Positions 8,475-17,742 are shown, numbered from the stretch's first letter. The stretch: 64,000 nt of DNA from JAKVCB01 sp963578605 (GCA_963578605.1 CAUZEA010000001.1:91617-155616), one strand, 5' to 3'. The notes: generated by a model from the sequence alone, not told the origin. Program-made: numbers and translations.

Positions 8475-10376
8475 TCACAGACTCAACACGCGCTGTAGTT
8501 CCTGGAGGGAGGTCACACCACGGGCTACGAGCAAGATTCCTTCCTCCTGCAATGTTCTCATGTGAGCGGCACGTGCCGCCTTGCGGAGCAGTTCCAGTTT
8601 TGGTTGTTTGACGAGAAGTCTACGAATTTCCTGATTGACGACCAACAATTCAAACAATCCGCTCCGTCCTCGATAGCCAATCCCTGTGCATTGGAGGCAA
8701 GGCTTGTCGACTTCTTCCGTCTTGGGTGTGCGATAGAACTGCTCGACCTTGCCGGCAGGAATCCCGAGTTTTTTCAACAGCTCGGGAGAAGGCTCGTAGG
8801 CGACTTTGCAAGACTCACAAAGTTTTCGGACGAGCCGCCCATTCAATACTGCGGTAACGAGTTCTGCAAAATCGCCCTGTGGCACCTTTTGTTGAAGCAT
8901 ACGCAGCAGCGCTTCGGGAGCTTCTTTTGCATGCACGTTCGTGATGATCAAACGATCATCGCGAACTTCGTTCGCCGGCTTGCAGATCTCAAACAGCATC
9001 GTTGCTGTTTTGTCATCGACAAAATCGCGCACAATCAGCACTTCGGGATACTTGCGGATTATGGGCCCAAGTGTCGAAGCCGGCGTTTCGTTTGCCGCCG
9101 CGTTGTATGTCCAAACGTCGATATTTTCGATATCGCGTTCCCGATGTGATTCCTCCTCGATAGCAAAGAAATCACGCATTAACCGATCCGTTTCGTACAG
9201 CGAAACGTCGGTCAAGGTCGTGAGGCCTCCTGCTGGCATGGCCGAAAGGATCAACAACCCTTTGCCAGTGCCAAGCAGCTGCAGCCAACGCTCAGCCAGT
9301 TTATCGCGCATGCCCAATTCTTCGAGCGTGTTGAATTGATCGCGACGCCCGCCCAGCAAATCGATGGCGACACGTTCCCCGGTCTTGACTCCCTGAGTCG
9401 TGACGGGACAAATGTACTTGGCGCCGTTGTAGCCTGCGCCAAACCTGCTGACTTGTTTCTTGCGGCGTTCATTTATGTCGAGCCCAGCGAGCGTCTTGAT
9501 CACGGCCAGCATGACATCACCCGATTCGCGATCTCGGGTTTCGCCATTGTGCCACACGCCGTCGATGTGATCCCGCTCCACAACGGACTGTTGCGTGTAT
9601 TCAATGATGACGCGGTCAACCCGCTTGTTCACCATGTTGGCAACCAGTTCCTTGACGATCAAATACCCGGGAGACTGTCGCGCCGTGACAAGATTGGCTT
9701 GATTTTGACGATCTTCTTCAGCCCCGATGGCAAGCAAATCGACGTTGACTCCCTTCTCATATTCGGCTTTGCGCTCCGCGTCGATTTTGATGCCAACCTT
9801 ATTCGCAAGTTGTGCCATCTCGTAACGGAACCAGTCGCCGGTAAAGATCTTTTGGTGACCTTCCACGGACTTGTTGTGGATTACCACGTAGGGACTGAAG
9901 GAGGCGATGTAGGAAACGAACAGCAAACCAAGGCCCAGGGGGAAAAAACTGGGAAGCGGTGAAAACATCGGGAAGACGAAGAAAAAAACCACCAGGAAGA
10001 AAGGCAGGAACATAATGAGATTCCATTTGCCGTAGCCGAGTTCGTGGATTTGGCTATCACGATTCACCCAATCGACCGAGCGAACCCAAATCAGGAACAA
10101 CAGCCAAAAGATGAGCAACTTGAGCCAACTCACCGAAAACTGGCGGTTTCGGGGGATCGAATGGACATCGTTCCACTTGTCGATTTTTGGTGCCTGCGCT
10201 GGCAAAGCTGCTTCCGCTGGCCCCTCGCCGGCAACATCTTCACCCGTTTCCTTTTCACCCGCTTCGGGCGCGTCAACGGGGTCTTGCTGTGCGTGAGCAA
10301 GCGTCGCAATGCTACCGACCGCGAGCAAACCACAAATCAGCAGAGCCAAACCTTGTCGGTTGAAATATGCCTTCAT
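8475..10376 (-). CDS. Membrane-anchored GspE/PilB-family ATPase homologue with degenerate Walker A
   Basis: A 633-residue product from the ATG at 10376, chosen because it gives a signal sequence (MKAYFNRQGLALLICGLLAV, then an AHAQ site). A GTG at 10421 in the same frame is possible. Two or three further membrane helices lie at about residues 85-165. The last 400 residues follow secretion ATPases: LEELGM, a His box (IITNVHAKEAPEALLRML), paired cysteines CESC and CLQC, and GYRGRSGLFELL. The nucleotide loop that should read GPTGSGKTTT reads SAMPAGGLTTL, so the essential Lys is lost. The Walker B segment reads VLIVRDFVDD instead of the usual IMVGEIRD. ATP hydrolysis is therefore unlikely. It follows pilT directly and may be a membrane partner or regulator of it. 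Confidence 0.85.
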   Translation of the reverse strand: MKAYFNRQGLALLICGLLAVGSIATLAHAQQDPVDAPEAGEKETGEDVAGEGPAEAALPAQAPKIDKWNDVHSIPRNRQFSVSWLKLLIFWLLFLIWVRSVDWVNRDSQIHELGYGKWNLIMFLPFFLVVFFFVFPMFSPLPSFFPLGLGLLFVSYIASFSPYVVIHNKSVEGHQKIFTGDWFRYEMAQLANKVGIKIDAERKAEYEKGVNVDLLAIGAEEDRQNQANLVTARQSPGYLIVKELVANMVNKRVDRVIIEYTQQSVVERDHIDGVWHNGETRDRESGDVMLAVIKTLAGLDINERRKKQVSRFGAGYNGAKYICPVTTQGVKTGERVAIDLLGGRRDQFNTLEELGMRDKLAERWLQLLGTGKGLLILSAMPAGGLTTLTDVSLYETDRLMRDFFAIEEESHRERDIENIDVWTYNAAANETPASTLGPIIRKYPEVLIVRDFVDDKTATMLFEICKPANEVRDDRLIITNVHAKEAPEALLRMLQQKVPQGDFAELVTAVLNGRLVRKLCESCKVAYEPSPELLKKLGIPAGKVEQFYRTPKTEEVDKPCLQCTGIGYRGRSGLFELLVVNQEIRRLLVKQPKLELLRKAARAAHMRTLQEEGILLVARGVTSLQELQRVLSL

Positions 10377-10437
10377 CAGATGATTGTCAGGATGGTTTGC
10401 CACCATCTCCCCAAGCGCCACCCACTTGACGCGAACA

Positions 10438-10482
10438 GCTTGACTAATGGCTTGACTAATGGCTTGACTAATGGCTTGACTA
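10438..10482. repeat. 12-bp tandem repeat, nearly four copies, at the pilT stop codon
   Basis: GCTTGACTAATG is repeated exactly three times, followed by nine bases of a fourth copy. Read leftward each copy carries TAG. Because the period is divisible by three, every TAG is in frame with pilT, giving a row of stop codons. The array separates pilT from the next gene, so slippage would change spacing without changing frame. Confidence 0.95.
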
Positions 10483-11631
10483 AATGATGCCTGGTTCTTT
10501 GACCTGAATTCCCTTGAGTGCCATTTTCAAGGCCTCGCGATTGGGCGCGACCTGCAGGGCAACTTCTCGATCAATCAGTTCCTTGTCGACCAGTTCCTTG
10601 AGACTTTGCGTAAAATCTTGCATCCCTTCTTCCTTCCCGATGCGAATCGCATCGGGTAGTTTTTCATCATGCTCCTCAAGCACGAGCTTCTGAACTATGG
10701 GTGAGAAATACATGATCTCAACGGCGGGAACACGCCCAACCCCCTTCTTGATCGAAGGCAGGAGTTTCTGCGCGATAATCCCACGCATGTTGAAACAGAT
10801 GGCGCTTCGCAAGGCGGAGTGCATGTCCTGGGGAAACAGGTCCAGAATCCGCCCAATGGTTGTTGCGGCACTACTGGCGTGAATCGTACCGAAGACAAGG
10901 TGGCCTGTTTCGGCTGCATGAATGGCAGTCATAAAACTCTCCTTGTCGCGCATTTCTCCCACCAGCATGACGTCCGGGTCTTCCCGCACGGCATGCTTCA
11001 TCCCGATTTCGAAGTCGATGACATCCAGGCCAATCTCGCGCTGGTTGATCAAACACTTTTCTTCAGTGAAAACAAACTCGATTGGATCTTCAAGCGTCAA
11101 TATATGTTTCCGATACCGACGATTCACCCAATTGAGCATCGAGGCGATCGTCGTACTCTTTCCAGAACCGGTGATGCCTGCCAGCAGGATCATCCCCTGG
11201 TCATATTGACAGAGCCGCTCAATGGAGGGAGGCAAATTGAGCCCTTCAAAATCGGGAATCCAGCTATTGACTTTCCGCGCCACAAGTCCCACATGCCCTA
11301 GCTGTTGCAGCAGATTGACGCGAAATCGCCAAACGGTCCCATCGACGTCGAGGGTGTAGGCGAAATCAGCCCCGCCGTCGTGCTCGAAGATCTTGCGATT
11401 TCGCTCATTCATCAAAGGAAAGCAAACGCGAACCATCTCCTCGTCATCCATCGGCCCGCGCTCCAGCGGGCGGAGGATACCGTCGACCCGCAACATGGGC
11501 GGATTACCAACCTTTAAATGCAAATCGCTCGCTTCAAGTTTCACACAGGCGCGAAACAGTTTATCTGCCTCCAGGTGTTGCCGGGGGTGGATAAAACTAC
11601 TCTTAAAATTGTCATCTTTGGCGGCGGTCAT
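10480..11631 (-). CDS. pilT: PilT-type retraction ATPase
   Basis: A 383-residue cytoplasmic hexameric ATPase of the type IV pilus/type II secretion family. All the motifs are present: Walker A (GITGSGKSTT), Asp box (ILTLEDPIEFVF), Walker B (MLVGEMRDKESF, with GEMRD as in PilT rather than PilB) and His box (TGHLVFGTIHASSA). The N-terminal segment LEASDLHLKVGNPPMLRVDG is typical of PilT. It lacks the tetracysteine of PilB. GGAG sits about 10 bases before the ATG. It lies 15 bases after hisF and upstream of the degenerate ATPase homologue. No pilin or pilus assembly gene is visible in the window. Confidence 0.93.
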   Translation of the reverse strand: MTAAKDDNFKSSFIHPRQHLEADKLFRACVKLEASDLHLKVGNPPMLRVDGILRPLERGPMDDEEMVRVCFPLMNERNRKIFEHDGGADFAYTLDVDGTVWRFRVNLLQQLGHVGLVARKVNSWIPDFEGLNLPPSIERLCQYDQGMILLAGITGSGKSTTIASMLNWVNRRYRKHILTLEDPIEFVFTEEKCLINQREIGLDVIDFEIGMKHAVREDPDVMLVGEMRDKESFMTAIHAAETGHLVFGTIHASSAATTIGRILDLFPQDMHSALRSAICFNMRGIIAQKLLPSIKKGVGRVPAVEIMYFSPIVQKLVLEEHDEKLPDAIRIGKEEGMQDFTQSLKELVDKELIDREVALQVAPNREALKMALKGIQVKEPGII

Positions 11632-11646
11632 GGAGCACGTCTCCGC

Positions 11647-12420
11647 TTATTCGGCCAGGCGAACCGGGATGCCCCGGTCCGCCATCACTTGCTTGGTTTG
11701 CTGAATCGTAAATTGGCCAAAATGAAAAATACTGGCAGCCAGGGCGGCGTCTGCCTTTGCTTTCGTAATTACATCCGCCAAATGTTCCGGACAGCCAGCT
11801 CCGCCACTGGCTACTACCGGGACCGAAACCGCTGCGCTGACCGCAGCGGTCATCTCCAGGTCAAAACCATCTTTGGTACCGTCGGCATCCATACTGGTGA
11901 GGACAATTTCCCCGGCACCCAACTGCTCAACTTGCCGGGCCCAGTCGACCGCTTCCAACCCCGTCGGAATCCGCCCCCCATTGATGTGCACTTCCCAACG
12001 CTGCTCCCCTTCGTGGGAAACACGTTTCGGGTCGATATTTACTACAATACACTGGCTACCGAAGCGACAGGCAGCTTGCCGCACAAACTCGGGATCGCGG
12101 ACCGCGGCAGAATTGATCGAAACCTTGTCGCTGCCGGCTAACAGCAGCCCACGAATGTCCTCTATGGTGCGAATCCCACCACCAACGGTCAACGGCATGA
12201 AGATCTGCTCGGCGGTGCGGCGAACGACATCAAGCATAATGTCCCGCCCTTCGTGGCTGGCACAAATGTCGAGAAAAACCAACTCGTCAGCCCCCTCAAT
12301 CTCGTACCGGGCTGCCACAGCCACCGGGTCGCCCGCATCGCGTAGATTCACGAAATTGGTTCCCTTGACCACCCGGCCACGGTCGACGTCTAAACAGGGA
12401 ATCACGCGCTTGGCCAGCAT
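11647..12420 (-). CDS. hisF: Imidazole glycerol phosphate synthase subunit HisF
   Basis: The cyclase subunit of histidine biosynthesis. It takes ammonia from HisH and converts PRFAR to IGP and AICAR. It has the normal length (257 residues) and a (beta/alpha)8 barrel with MLAKRVIPCLDVDRGRVVKG at the N-terminus; its catalytic Asp is D11 by homology. NIDPKRV carries the second Asp. VGGGIRT and ASGGAG are phosphate loops. The ATG at 12420 is chosen by homology over an in-frame TTG at 12444. No other his gene is nearby. It appears to lead the run toward pilT. Confidence 0.95.
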   Translation of the reverse strand: MLAKRVIPCLDVDRGRVVKGTNFVNLRDAGDPVAVAARYEIEGADELVFLDICASHEGRDIMLDVVRRTAEQIFMPLTVGGGIRTIEDIRGLLLAGSDKVSINSAAVRDPEFVRQAACRFGSQCIVVNIDPKRVSHEGEQRWEVHINGGRIPTGLEAVDWARQVEQLGAGEIVLTSMDADGTKDGFDLEMTAAVSAAVSVPVVASGGAGCPEHLADVITKAKADAALAASIFHFGQFTIQQTKQVMADRGIPVRLAE

Positions 12421-12552
12421 CCCAATGTGAGCAATCTTGGGCAATCTCAGTGAAAAATGGGGGAAATCACACTAAACCTTTCAGTGTAAGTAGGCCTCCG
12501 GGGAGGGTCAACGGGCAGACGGCTGGCCTGGGCGACCTGAACTGGACGGCTC

Positions 12553-14607
12553 TCAAGCATGGTCCAGTGAACTGTCGGCTGGGGAACCCTCCTCAATCAC
12601 GCAGTTGGGAAGCGATTCCAGGAACAAGCGGCCATACGCTTTGCTGCAAATGCGAGGATCGAGGCAGACGACCGTCCCAAAGTCGTTTTGGGTGCGGATA
12701 AGCCGGCCAAAACCTTGTTTGAACTTGATCACCGCCTCGGGGAGTTGATAGTCGCGGAATGGATTTCCCCCGGCTACCCGAATCGCTTCGAGCCTGGCCT
12801 CGAGTAATGGCTGGTCCGGAACGCTAAAGGGAAGTTTGGCAATGATCACGGTCTGCAGGGCGTCACCCGGCACGTCGACCCCATGCCAGAAGCTGTCGGT
12901 TCCCAACAACACAGCCCGCGGGTTCTGTCGAAACTCGTTGATCATTTGCGTACGTGGCATCCCATCGGCCTGGCTGAGCAGGCGCAAGTTCCACGATGTC
13001 AGCCAGGGGGCGAGTGCCGAACCGAATCGTCTCATCATCTCGTAACTGGTTAGAAGTACAAAGGTGTGGCCATCCGTTTTGGCAACAAAATGTTGAATCT
13101 GCTCTACGCACTGGCTCTCGTACGCTTCACGTTCACTCGTCGGATCTGGCATCTGGGGCAAGGTGATAAACTTTGCCTGCTCTTGGTAATTGAAAGGACT
13201 ACCCAATTGAATCGATTCACACTGTGTTAATCCGATCCGCGATTTAAAGAACTCAAAGGATTGTTCCCGGCCAACGCCGAGAGTTGCGCTGGTCATAATC
13301 ACGGTGGGGACTTTGTTGAAGAGGTGTTCTCGAAGAGCCGGCCCAACGTCAATTGGAGCGGCTGCGAGAGTGATTCGGGGGCGACCTCCGCGTCCTAAAA
13401 AAGCTTCCAGCCAGTAAACAGCATCTGCCTGCTTCTGAGACCGCCAGACTTCAATCTCGCCGGCCAGCACCATCAACCGGTCATGGGCAGCGATGAAGTC
13501 GTGGCGCTCCGACTCAATATGAATTCGCTGGCCGGCTGACTTAACACCGTGGGCAACCCTCTGCAGTGCGGTGGTCAGTTTGTTGGCGACGATTCCCCCT
13601 TCGATCACCCGACCATTGGATGGGGCGTAGCGATCTTTCCACTGCCAAAGGTCGCCAAAAAACTCATCGGCGTGCAAGCGACAACCATCAACTTCTCGTG
13701 CCAGCTCGCGCAACTCGTGATGGATCAGCAAACCTTTTTGGGTGCGATCGTTGTAGAGCTTGTTCAGCGTGTAGTCGACTTGTCCGCTTGTGACGCGAAT
13801 TCCCAGGTGATTTCCTGCCACCGACTCGATGGTATGGGCTTCATCGAGAACCACCACGTCGTAATCGGGCAAGATGCTTACCCCTGAGCGGCGGAGGGCA
13901 AGGTCGCTAAACAAGAGCGCATGATTGACAACCAGGATCTGCGCGTTCTGGACACGCCGCCGGGCTTTGAAATAAAAGCACTTGCTATAAGTTGGGCAAC
14001 GCCTCCCCAGGCAATTCCCACTATCGCTGGCAACTTCGTCCCACACCGACCCGAGCGGCTGGTGGTCGAGGTCGCTGAGGGAACCATCGACGGTACCCTT
14101 AGACCAGCTCGCAAGCTCGCGCAACTGGGTGAACTCTTCATCGACCGAAAACATGCTGTCGGCACGTGCCAGCGCTGCCTGCAATCGTCGCAAGCTCAAA
14201 TAGTTCCTTCGTCCTTTCACCAACACGGCGGTGAATTCACGGGGGATGACGGCATTCAAAAGCGGCAAATCATTGCCCATCAGCTGCTCTTGAAGACTGA
14301 TCGTTTGTGTCGAAACGACGATCCGCGTCGGCGTTGATTGCCGATTCTCGTTTTCAGCGGTGGCCCGCTGTTCAGCGGTCAGGGCCGGCTGGGTGGCCGC
14401 GAGGATCGCCGGTACGAGATACGCGAAGCTTTTGCCAATCCCTGTACCCGCTTCGGCAACAAGATGATGCTGGTTCTCAATGGCTTTGGCCACGGCATCC
14501 CCCATGGTCAACTGCTCAACACGGTGCTCGTAGTTTGCGAGCCGGGCCGCGATACGACCGGTCGGGCCGAGAATTTCGGCAACTGTGAGAGGGACAGATG
14601 GGGTCAC
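12553..14607 (-). CDS. dinG: DinG/XPD-type superfamily 2 helicase
   Basis: A 684-residue 5'-to-3' DNA helicase of the iron-sulfur family. Walker A is AEAGTGIGKS and motif II is VVLDEAHTIE. A cysteine group for a 4Fe-4S cluster lies between them (NCLGRRCPTYSKCFYFKARR). C-terminal helicase motifs include VIMTSATLG, LGTDSFWHGVDVPG and QGFGRLIRT. These enzymes remove R-loops and structured DNA during repair and replication. The start is a GTG at 14605-14607 whose last bases overlap the thiG stop (GTGA), so translation is probably coupled to thiG. That pairing with a thiamine gene seems functional only at the level of expression. Confidence 0.92.
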   Translation of the reverse strand: MTPSVPLTVAEILGPTGRIAARLANYEHRVEQLTMGDAVAKAIENQHHLVAEAGTGIGKSFAYLVPAILAATQPALTAEQRATAENENRQSTPTRIVVSTQTISLQEQLMGNDLPLLNAVIPREFTAVLVKGRRNYLSLRRLQAALARADSMFSVDEEFTQLRELASWSKGTVDGSLSDLDHQPLGSVWDEVASDSGNCLGRRCPTYSKCFYFKARRRVQNAQILVVNHALLFSDLALRRSGVSILPDYDVVVLDEAHTIESVAGNHLGIRVTSGQVDYTLNKLYNDRTQKGLLIHHELRELAREVDGCRLHADEFFGDLWQWKDRYAPSNGRVIEGGIVANKLTTALQRVAHGVKSAGQRIHIESERHDFIAAHDRLMVLAGEIEVWRSQKQADAVYWLEAFLGRGGRPRITLAAAPIDVGPALREHLFNKVPTVIMTSATLGVGREQSFEFFKSRIGLTQCESIQLGSPFNYQEQAKFITLPQMPDPTSEREAYESQCVEQIQHFVAKTDGHTFVLLTSYEMMRRFGSALAPWLTSWNLRLLSQADGMPRTQMINEFRQNPRAVLLGTDSFWHGVDVPGDALQTVIIAKLPFSVPDQPLLEARLEAIRVAGGNPFRDYQLPEAVIKFKQGFGRLIRTQNDFGTVVCLDPRICSKAYGRLFLESLPNCVIEEGSPADSSLDHA

Positions 14608-15464
14608 CGCGGTTTGAGTGAAATAACACCCTCGTCAGGGCTGCTGGCTGTGGCATAGAGTTTTTTCGGTATCCGCTCGGCGAGGTATGCCAGGCGACCC
14701 GCGTCACAGGCGAGGCGCATCGCCCGGGCCATCGATACGGGAACTCCCGCGTGAGCAATGCCGGTATTCAAGAGTACGCCATCCACACCCAGTTCCATGG
14801 CCACCGTGACGTCGCTCGCAGTCCCCACACCGGCGTCGACAATGACCGGATAGTCGGGATCATTTTCCTTCAGGTACTCCAGGCAAATGCGGATGTTATT
14901 CGGATTCAACACGCCCTGCCCCGACCCGATCGGACTGCCAGCCGGCATCACGCTGGTGGCTCCCGCTTCTTTCAGGTGGCGGGCGATCACGGGATCGTCG
15001 GTTGAATAGCAGAGAACCTGGAATCCTTCGGCAACCAGCTGTTCGGTCGCTCGAAGGGTTGCTACCGGGTCGGGAAGCAGGGTGCGGGTATCGGCCAACA
15101 CCTCCAATTTCACCCAGTCGGCTCCCGAGTTCTCCAACCCGAGTAGAATCTCGCGTCCCAAGCGGGCAACACGGACCGCATCTTCCGCTGAAAAACAGCC
15201 TGCCGTGTTCGGCAGGAGCGTGTACCGACTGGTATCGATCGCATCGATAAGGTTCTTCCCGTCGGCATCGATCAACCTGTCGCGCCGGACCGCAACGGTA
15301 ATGCAATCGGTACCCGAGGTGTCCAACGCCTCGCCCATTAGTTCATAGCTGGCATACTTGCCCGTACCGACAATCAACCGGCTTTGCAGGGTATGTGTCC
15401 CCAATTGAAGTGGATCGTCGACAGTCGTGAACGGCTGAGCTAGTCGAGTTATTTCTGGTTCCAT
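14604..15464 (-). CDS. thiG: Thiazole synthase ThiG
   Basis: Forms the thiazole phosphate of thiamine from deoxyxylulose phosphate, dehydroglycine and the ThiS thiocarboxylate. The Schiff-base Lys is in DWVKLEVLAD. Other family signatures are LPNTAGCFSAEDAVR, MPAGSPIGSG and VDAGVGTASD. From the ATG at 15464 the product is 286 residues, close to the family norm, with GGAG about 11 bases upstream. A GTG at 15530 would add a 22-residue unconserved extension. It follows thiS after about 90 bases and overlaps the helicase start by 4 bases. Confidence 0.95.
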   Translation of the reverse strand: MEPEITRLAQPFTTVDDPLQLGTHTLQSRLIVGTGKYASYELMGEALDTSGTDCITVAVRRDRLIDADGKNLIDAIDTSRYTLLPNTAGCFSAEDAVRVARLGREILLGLENSGADWVKLEVLADTRTLLPDPVATLRATEQLVAEGFQVLCYSTDDPVIARHLKEAGATSVMPAGSPIGSGQGVLNPNNIRICLEYLKENDPDYPVIVDAGVGTASDVTVAMELGVDGVLLNTGIAHAGVPVSMARAMRLACDAGRLAYLAERIPKKLYATASSPDEGVISLKPR

Positions 15465-15553
15465 CAAATCTGCAACTCCGTTTGGTCCCTGAACGGTTGG
15501 GGCCGAGCTGGTTGAACCAACTGAGCCCACCCAAACTTTATCTTATGGCGAAG

Positions 15554-15754
15554 TTAGCCGCCACCGACTAACGTCACCACTTCCAGTGCATCGCCCGATT
15601 TCAGCTCGGTTTGAGCATGGCGTGCCCGCGGTACCAAATCGCGGTTCACTTCGACTGCCACGTGCGGAACGGCCACTGCAAGTTCCTTCAGCAGGTCGGC
15701 CACCGTTAATCCATCGGCAATTGCACGGCTTTGCCCGTTAACAGTAATCTGCAT
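15554..15754 (-). CDS. thiS: Sulfur carrier protein ThiS
   Basis: A small ubiquitin-like carrier of 66 residues from the ATG at 15754 (MQITVNGQSRAI). It ends in VTLVGGG; the C-terminal Gly-Gly is adenylated and thiocarboxylated to deliver sulfur to ThiG. The frame also has an upstream start at 15790, but the shorter form matches the family. It immediately precedes thiG. No thiF, thiH or thiO is in the window. Confidence 0.93.
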   Translation of the reverse strand: MQITVNGQSRAIADGLTVADLLKELAVAVPHVAVEVNRDLVPRARHAQTELKSGDALEVVTLVGGG

Positions 15755-15795
15755 CGTATCCACAGGAATGCCTTCCTTTGCTGTGGGCAACTCAC

Positions 15796-16323
15796 CTATT
15801 GTTCATCGCGAACAAAAGCGGTTCGCATCTGAATAACACCCAGGGGAACCAAAGAGCCAATCTGCGGTTTGCCGGCAGCCTGCATGCCAGGATTCCAGGG
15901 AATCGTGTAGGCAGCCACTTTTCCAGTACTGGCTTCGGCAATGTATACGCTGCTATCGGCGAACTGGAAACCAGATCGCCCACGGGGTATTTGGGTCAAA
16001 CCGGTTACCATTAAGTATCTCGACTTTCGTCCTGAGTTTTCAAAATCAGACGCGATATTGTACGTAAAACGAGAATTGAACTGTCCCGTCTTGGGATTGA
16101 GGACCGCTGCCCTAAGGTCTCCGGTCAGGAAATCGAGAAAAAAAATCGCTTCCACGCCATTTTTCACCAGCCCGGTGGCAATCGCAAACTTGTCGACGCC
16201 TTGAGTGGCGCTGGCGTGAAGTGGAATATTTGGCCACAAGCCCTGGATGTTGAGCCCGACCATCAGGCCCAACAAGAGGCCAATTGCCAGATAAAGCGGG
16301 GCCTTGGTTTTTGACGGTATCAT
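15796..16323 (-). CDS. Conserved-looking membrane-anchored protein of unknown function
   Basis: A 175-residue protein with one N-terminal hydrophobic helix (LYLAIGLLLGLMVGLNI) that acts as a signal anchor. The remainder is a periplasmic, strand-rich domain (FAIATGLVKNGVEAIFFLDF, then VYIAEASTGKVAAYTI) that resembles one or two propeller-like blades. GGGAG lies 9 bases before the ATG. It sits about 40 bases upstream of thiS and downstream of another small membrane protein, probably in one transcript. I do not recognise a named family. Confidence 0.65.
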   Translation of the reverse strand: MIPSKTKAPLYLAIGLLLGLMVGLNIQGLWPNIPLHASATQGVDKFAIATGLVKNGVEAIFFLDFLTGDLRAAVLNPKTGQFNSRFTYNIASDFENSGRKSRYLMVTGLTQIPRGRSGFQFADSSVYIAEASTGKVAAYTIPWNPGMQAAGKPQIGSLVPLGVIQMRTAFVRDEQ

Positions 16324-16412
16324 GGTGGTATTCTCCCGATTTCCGGTCTGGTTCCACGGGGGCTGGAAATCTGGGGCCCCAATTGTATCGTACCGGTTTC
16401 GATGGTTTGATT

Positions 16413-16856
16413 CTAGCGTCCTGGTGATTCAGCCTCAGTGGTTTCGGAACCGGCCTTTTCAGGGTCCCGATCTGTATTCTTTTTCGCAGCGGCAGCCGCT
16501 GATTGTTCCGTGGCTTTGGACCGTGCCGTCTGTTGCAGACGGCGCAAAAAGTCCATTATCGTGGGTTGGGGAATCACCTGGGTCCGGCCATAAGTATACT
16601 GGTCGGCAATCACGGTTCCTGCGCGTACCACGTCGATATTGAGTTGGCCACCAGCCCGAACTGCCTGTGGACTAGGTCTGCCAAGTGAACCAATCATCTG
16701 GGGCGGAGCCAGGGGGCTGCTCTCACCGTCAATCAGCGTGAGTTGTTCACAGACGACGTGTCGCGACCAGGTCTGGTCAAATAGTTCGTCGCGCAAAGCG
16801 ACTCCCAGGGCGAGAAACAGCAGGGGATACACAATCCAGCGTTCACGCTCACTCAT
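16413..16856 (-). CDS. Small single-span membrane protein of unknown function
   Basis: A 147-residue protein. Residues 8-22 (IVYPLLFLALGVALRD) are an N-terminal membrane anchor. A compact segment follows (VVCEQLTLIDGES, then LNIDVVRAGTVIADQYTYG), and the tail is Lys/Glu/Ala-rich and disordered. AAAGGAA sits about 7 bases before the ATG. It leads the run toward the next anchored protein and thiS. I do not know a function. Confidence 0.6.
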   Translation of the reverse strand: MSERERWIVYPLLFLALGVALRDELFDQTWSRHVVCEQLTLIDGESSPLAPPQMIGSLGRPSPQAVRAGGQLNIDVVRAGTVIADQYTYGRTQVIPQPTIMDFLRRLQQTARSKATEQSAAAAAKKNTDRDPEKAGSETTEAESPGR

Positions 16857-16969
16857 GGAACGTTCCTTTCGGGAAAGCCAGGATGGCGGACAGACGAAAA
16901 AGAGACTTGTGGTTTTGGAAGCTTCGATGGTGGGGGCGTTGGTAACTCCGACTCGTCGACTTCAACCCG

Positions 16970-17419
16970 TCAGGACCGTCGACGTACAAACAAAAGTGAC
17001 CCGAACCTTGGATCGGCTCCCTCCTCGATAAGTGTAAACTGATGGCCGTCTGCGGAAAGAGCAACAGCGAAGTTGCGGACTTCCAGCGGCATCGATCGAT
17101 CTTCCGGACGTTCGGCCACCAATTGCAGGCGGAGTTGCCTACCATTGGCATTCAAGACCTTCCAGGTGCCACGTAGACGTTCCTGTTGGTCTCCTCGCCA
17201 CATCTCAACACTTTGGTCTCCTCGCAAATCGAGCGTCAGTTGGAAATCCAGTCTTTGCAGATCTGTCGGCTCCAGATCGTTGTCCGACGAGGCGCCGGTG
17301 GGACGACCTTCCCAAGTCCCGACCAATTGCCGAGATACCGCCGTATGACAGCCAACAATGCCCAGCAATCCGACCAACAAGAGCCTCTCGACCCGTATGC
17401 TCCGCTCAATCACAAACAA
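16970..17419 (-). CDS. Putative lipoprotein of unknown function
   Basis: A 149-residue product with a lipobox-like export signal (LLLVGLLGIVGC), so the mature N-terminus is probably the lipidated Cys. The body reads LVGTWEGRPTG, then RGTWKVLNANGRQLRLQL, and ends LLFVRRRS, which looks like a small beta-barrel fold built around two TW strands. The start is a TTG at 17419 with GGAG 7 bases before it; a GTG two codons later is possible. Confidence 0.6.
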   Translation of the reverse strand: MFVIERSIRVERLLLVGLLGIVGCHTAVSRQLVGTWEGRPTGASSDNDLEPTDLQRLDFQLTLDLRGDQSVEMWRGDQQERLRGTWKVLNANGRQLRLQLVAERPEDRSMPLEVRNFAVALSADGHQFTLIEEGADPRFGSLLFVRRRS

Positions 17420-17605
17420 TCTCGGTCTCCGATGGACAGATAAGCCGTCGTGGTTTGGAAGGAGAATCCGAACGTCGGTCTCATTGTAAGCATCCGGCAG
17501 TCAGTCGACCAAGAGAAAGAGGTTGCGACGAGTCTCAACGAAAGCCTGAGGCGAGAAACAAAAAGCCACCCGCTGACAACCAGGGGTCAACGGGTGGCCA
17601 CGAAG

Positions 17606-17680
17606 GGTGGCTGATGGGGCTTGAACCCACGACCTCCGGAACCACAATCCGGCGCTCTAGCCAACTGAGCTACAGCCACC
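17606..17680 (-). tRNA. tRNA-His (GTG anticodon)
   Basis: Cloverleaf on the minus strand: acceptor GTGGCTG pairs with CAGCCAC, the D-arm reads AGCTCAGTTGG, the anticodon stem CCGGA/TCCGG holds the loop TTGTGGT, and the T-loop is TTCAAGC. A G at the -1 position opposite C73, as expected of tRNA-His, is encoded at 17680. The 3' CCA is not encoded. Confidence 0.96.
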
Positions 17681-17742
17681 ACCGCAGAAGAACGCATCAA
17701 ACTCGGTATCTTGACTGGGACTTTCGTGCCTCGGGCACTCCA

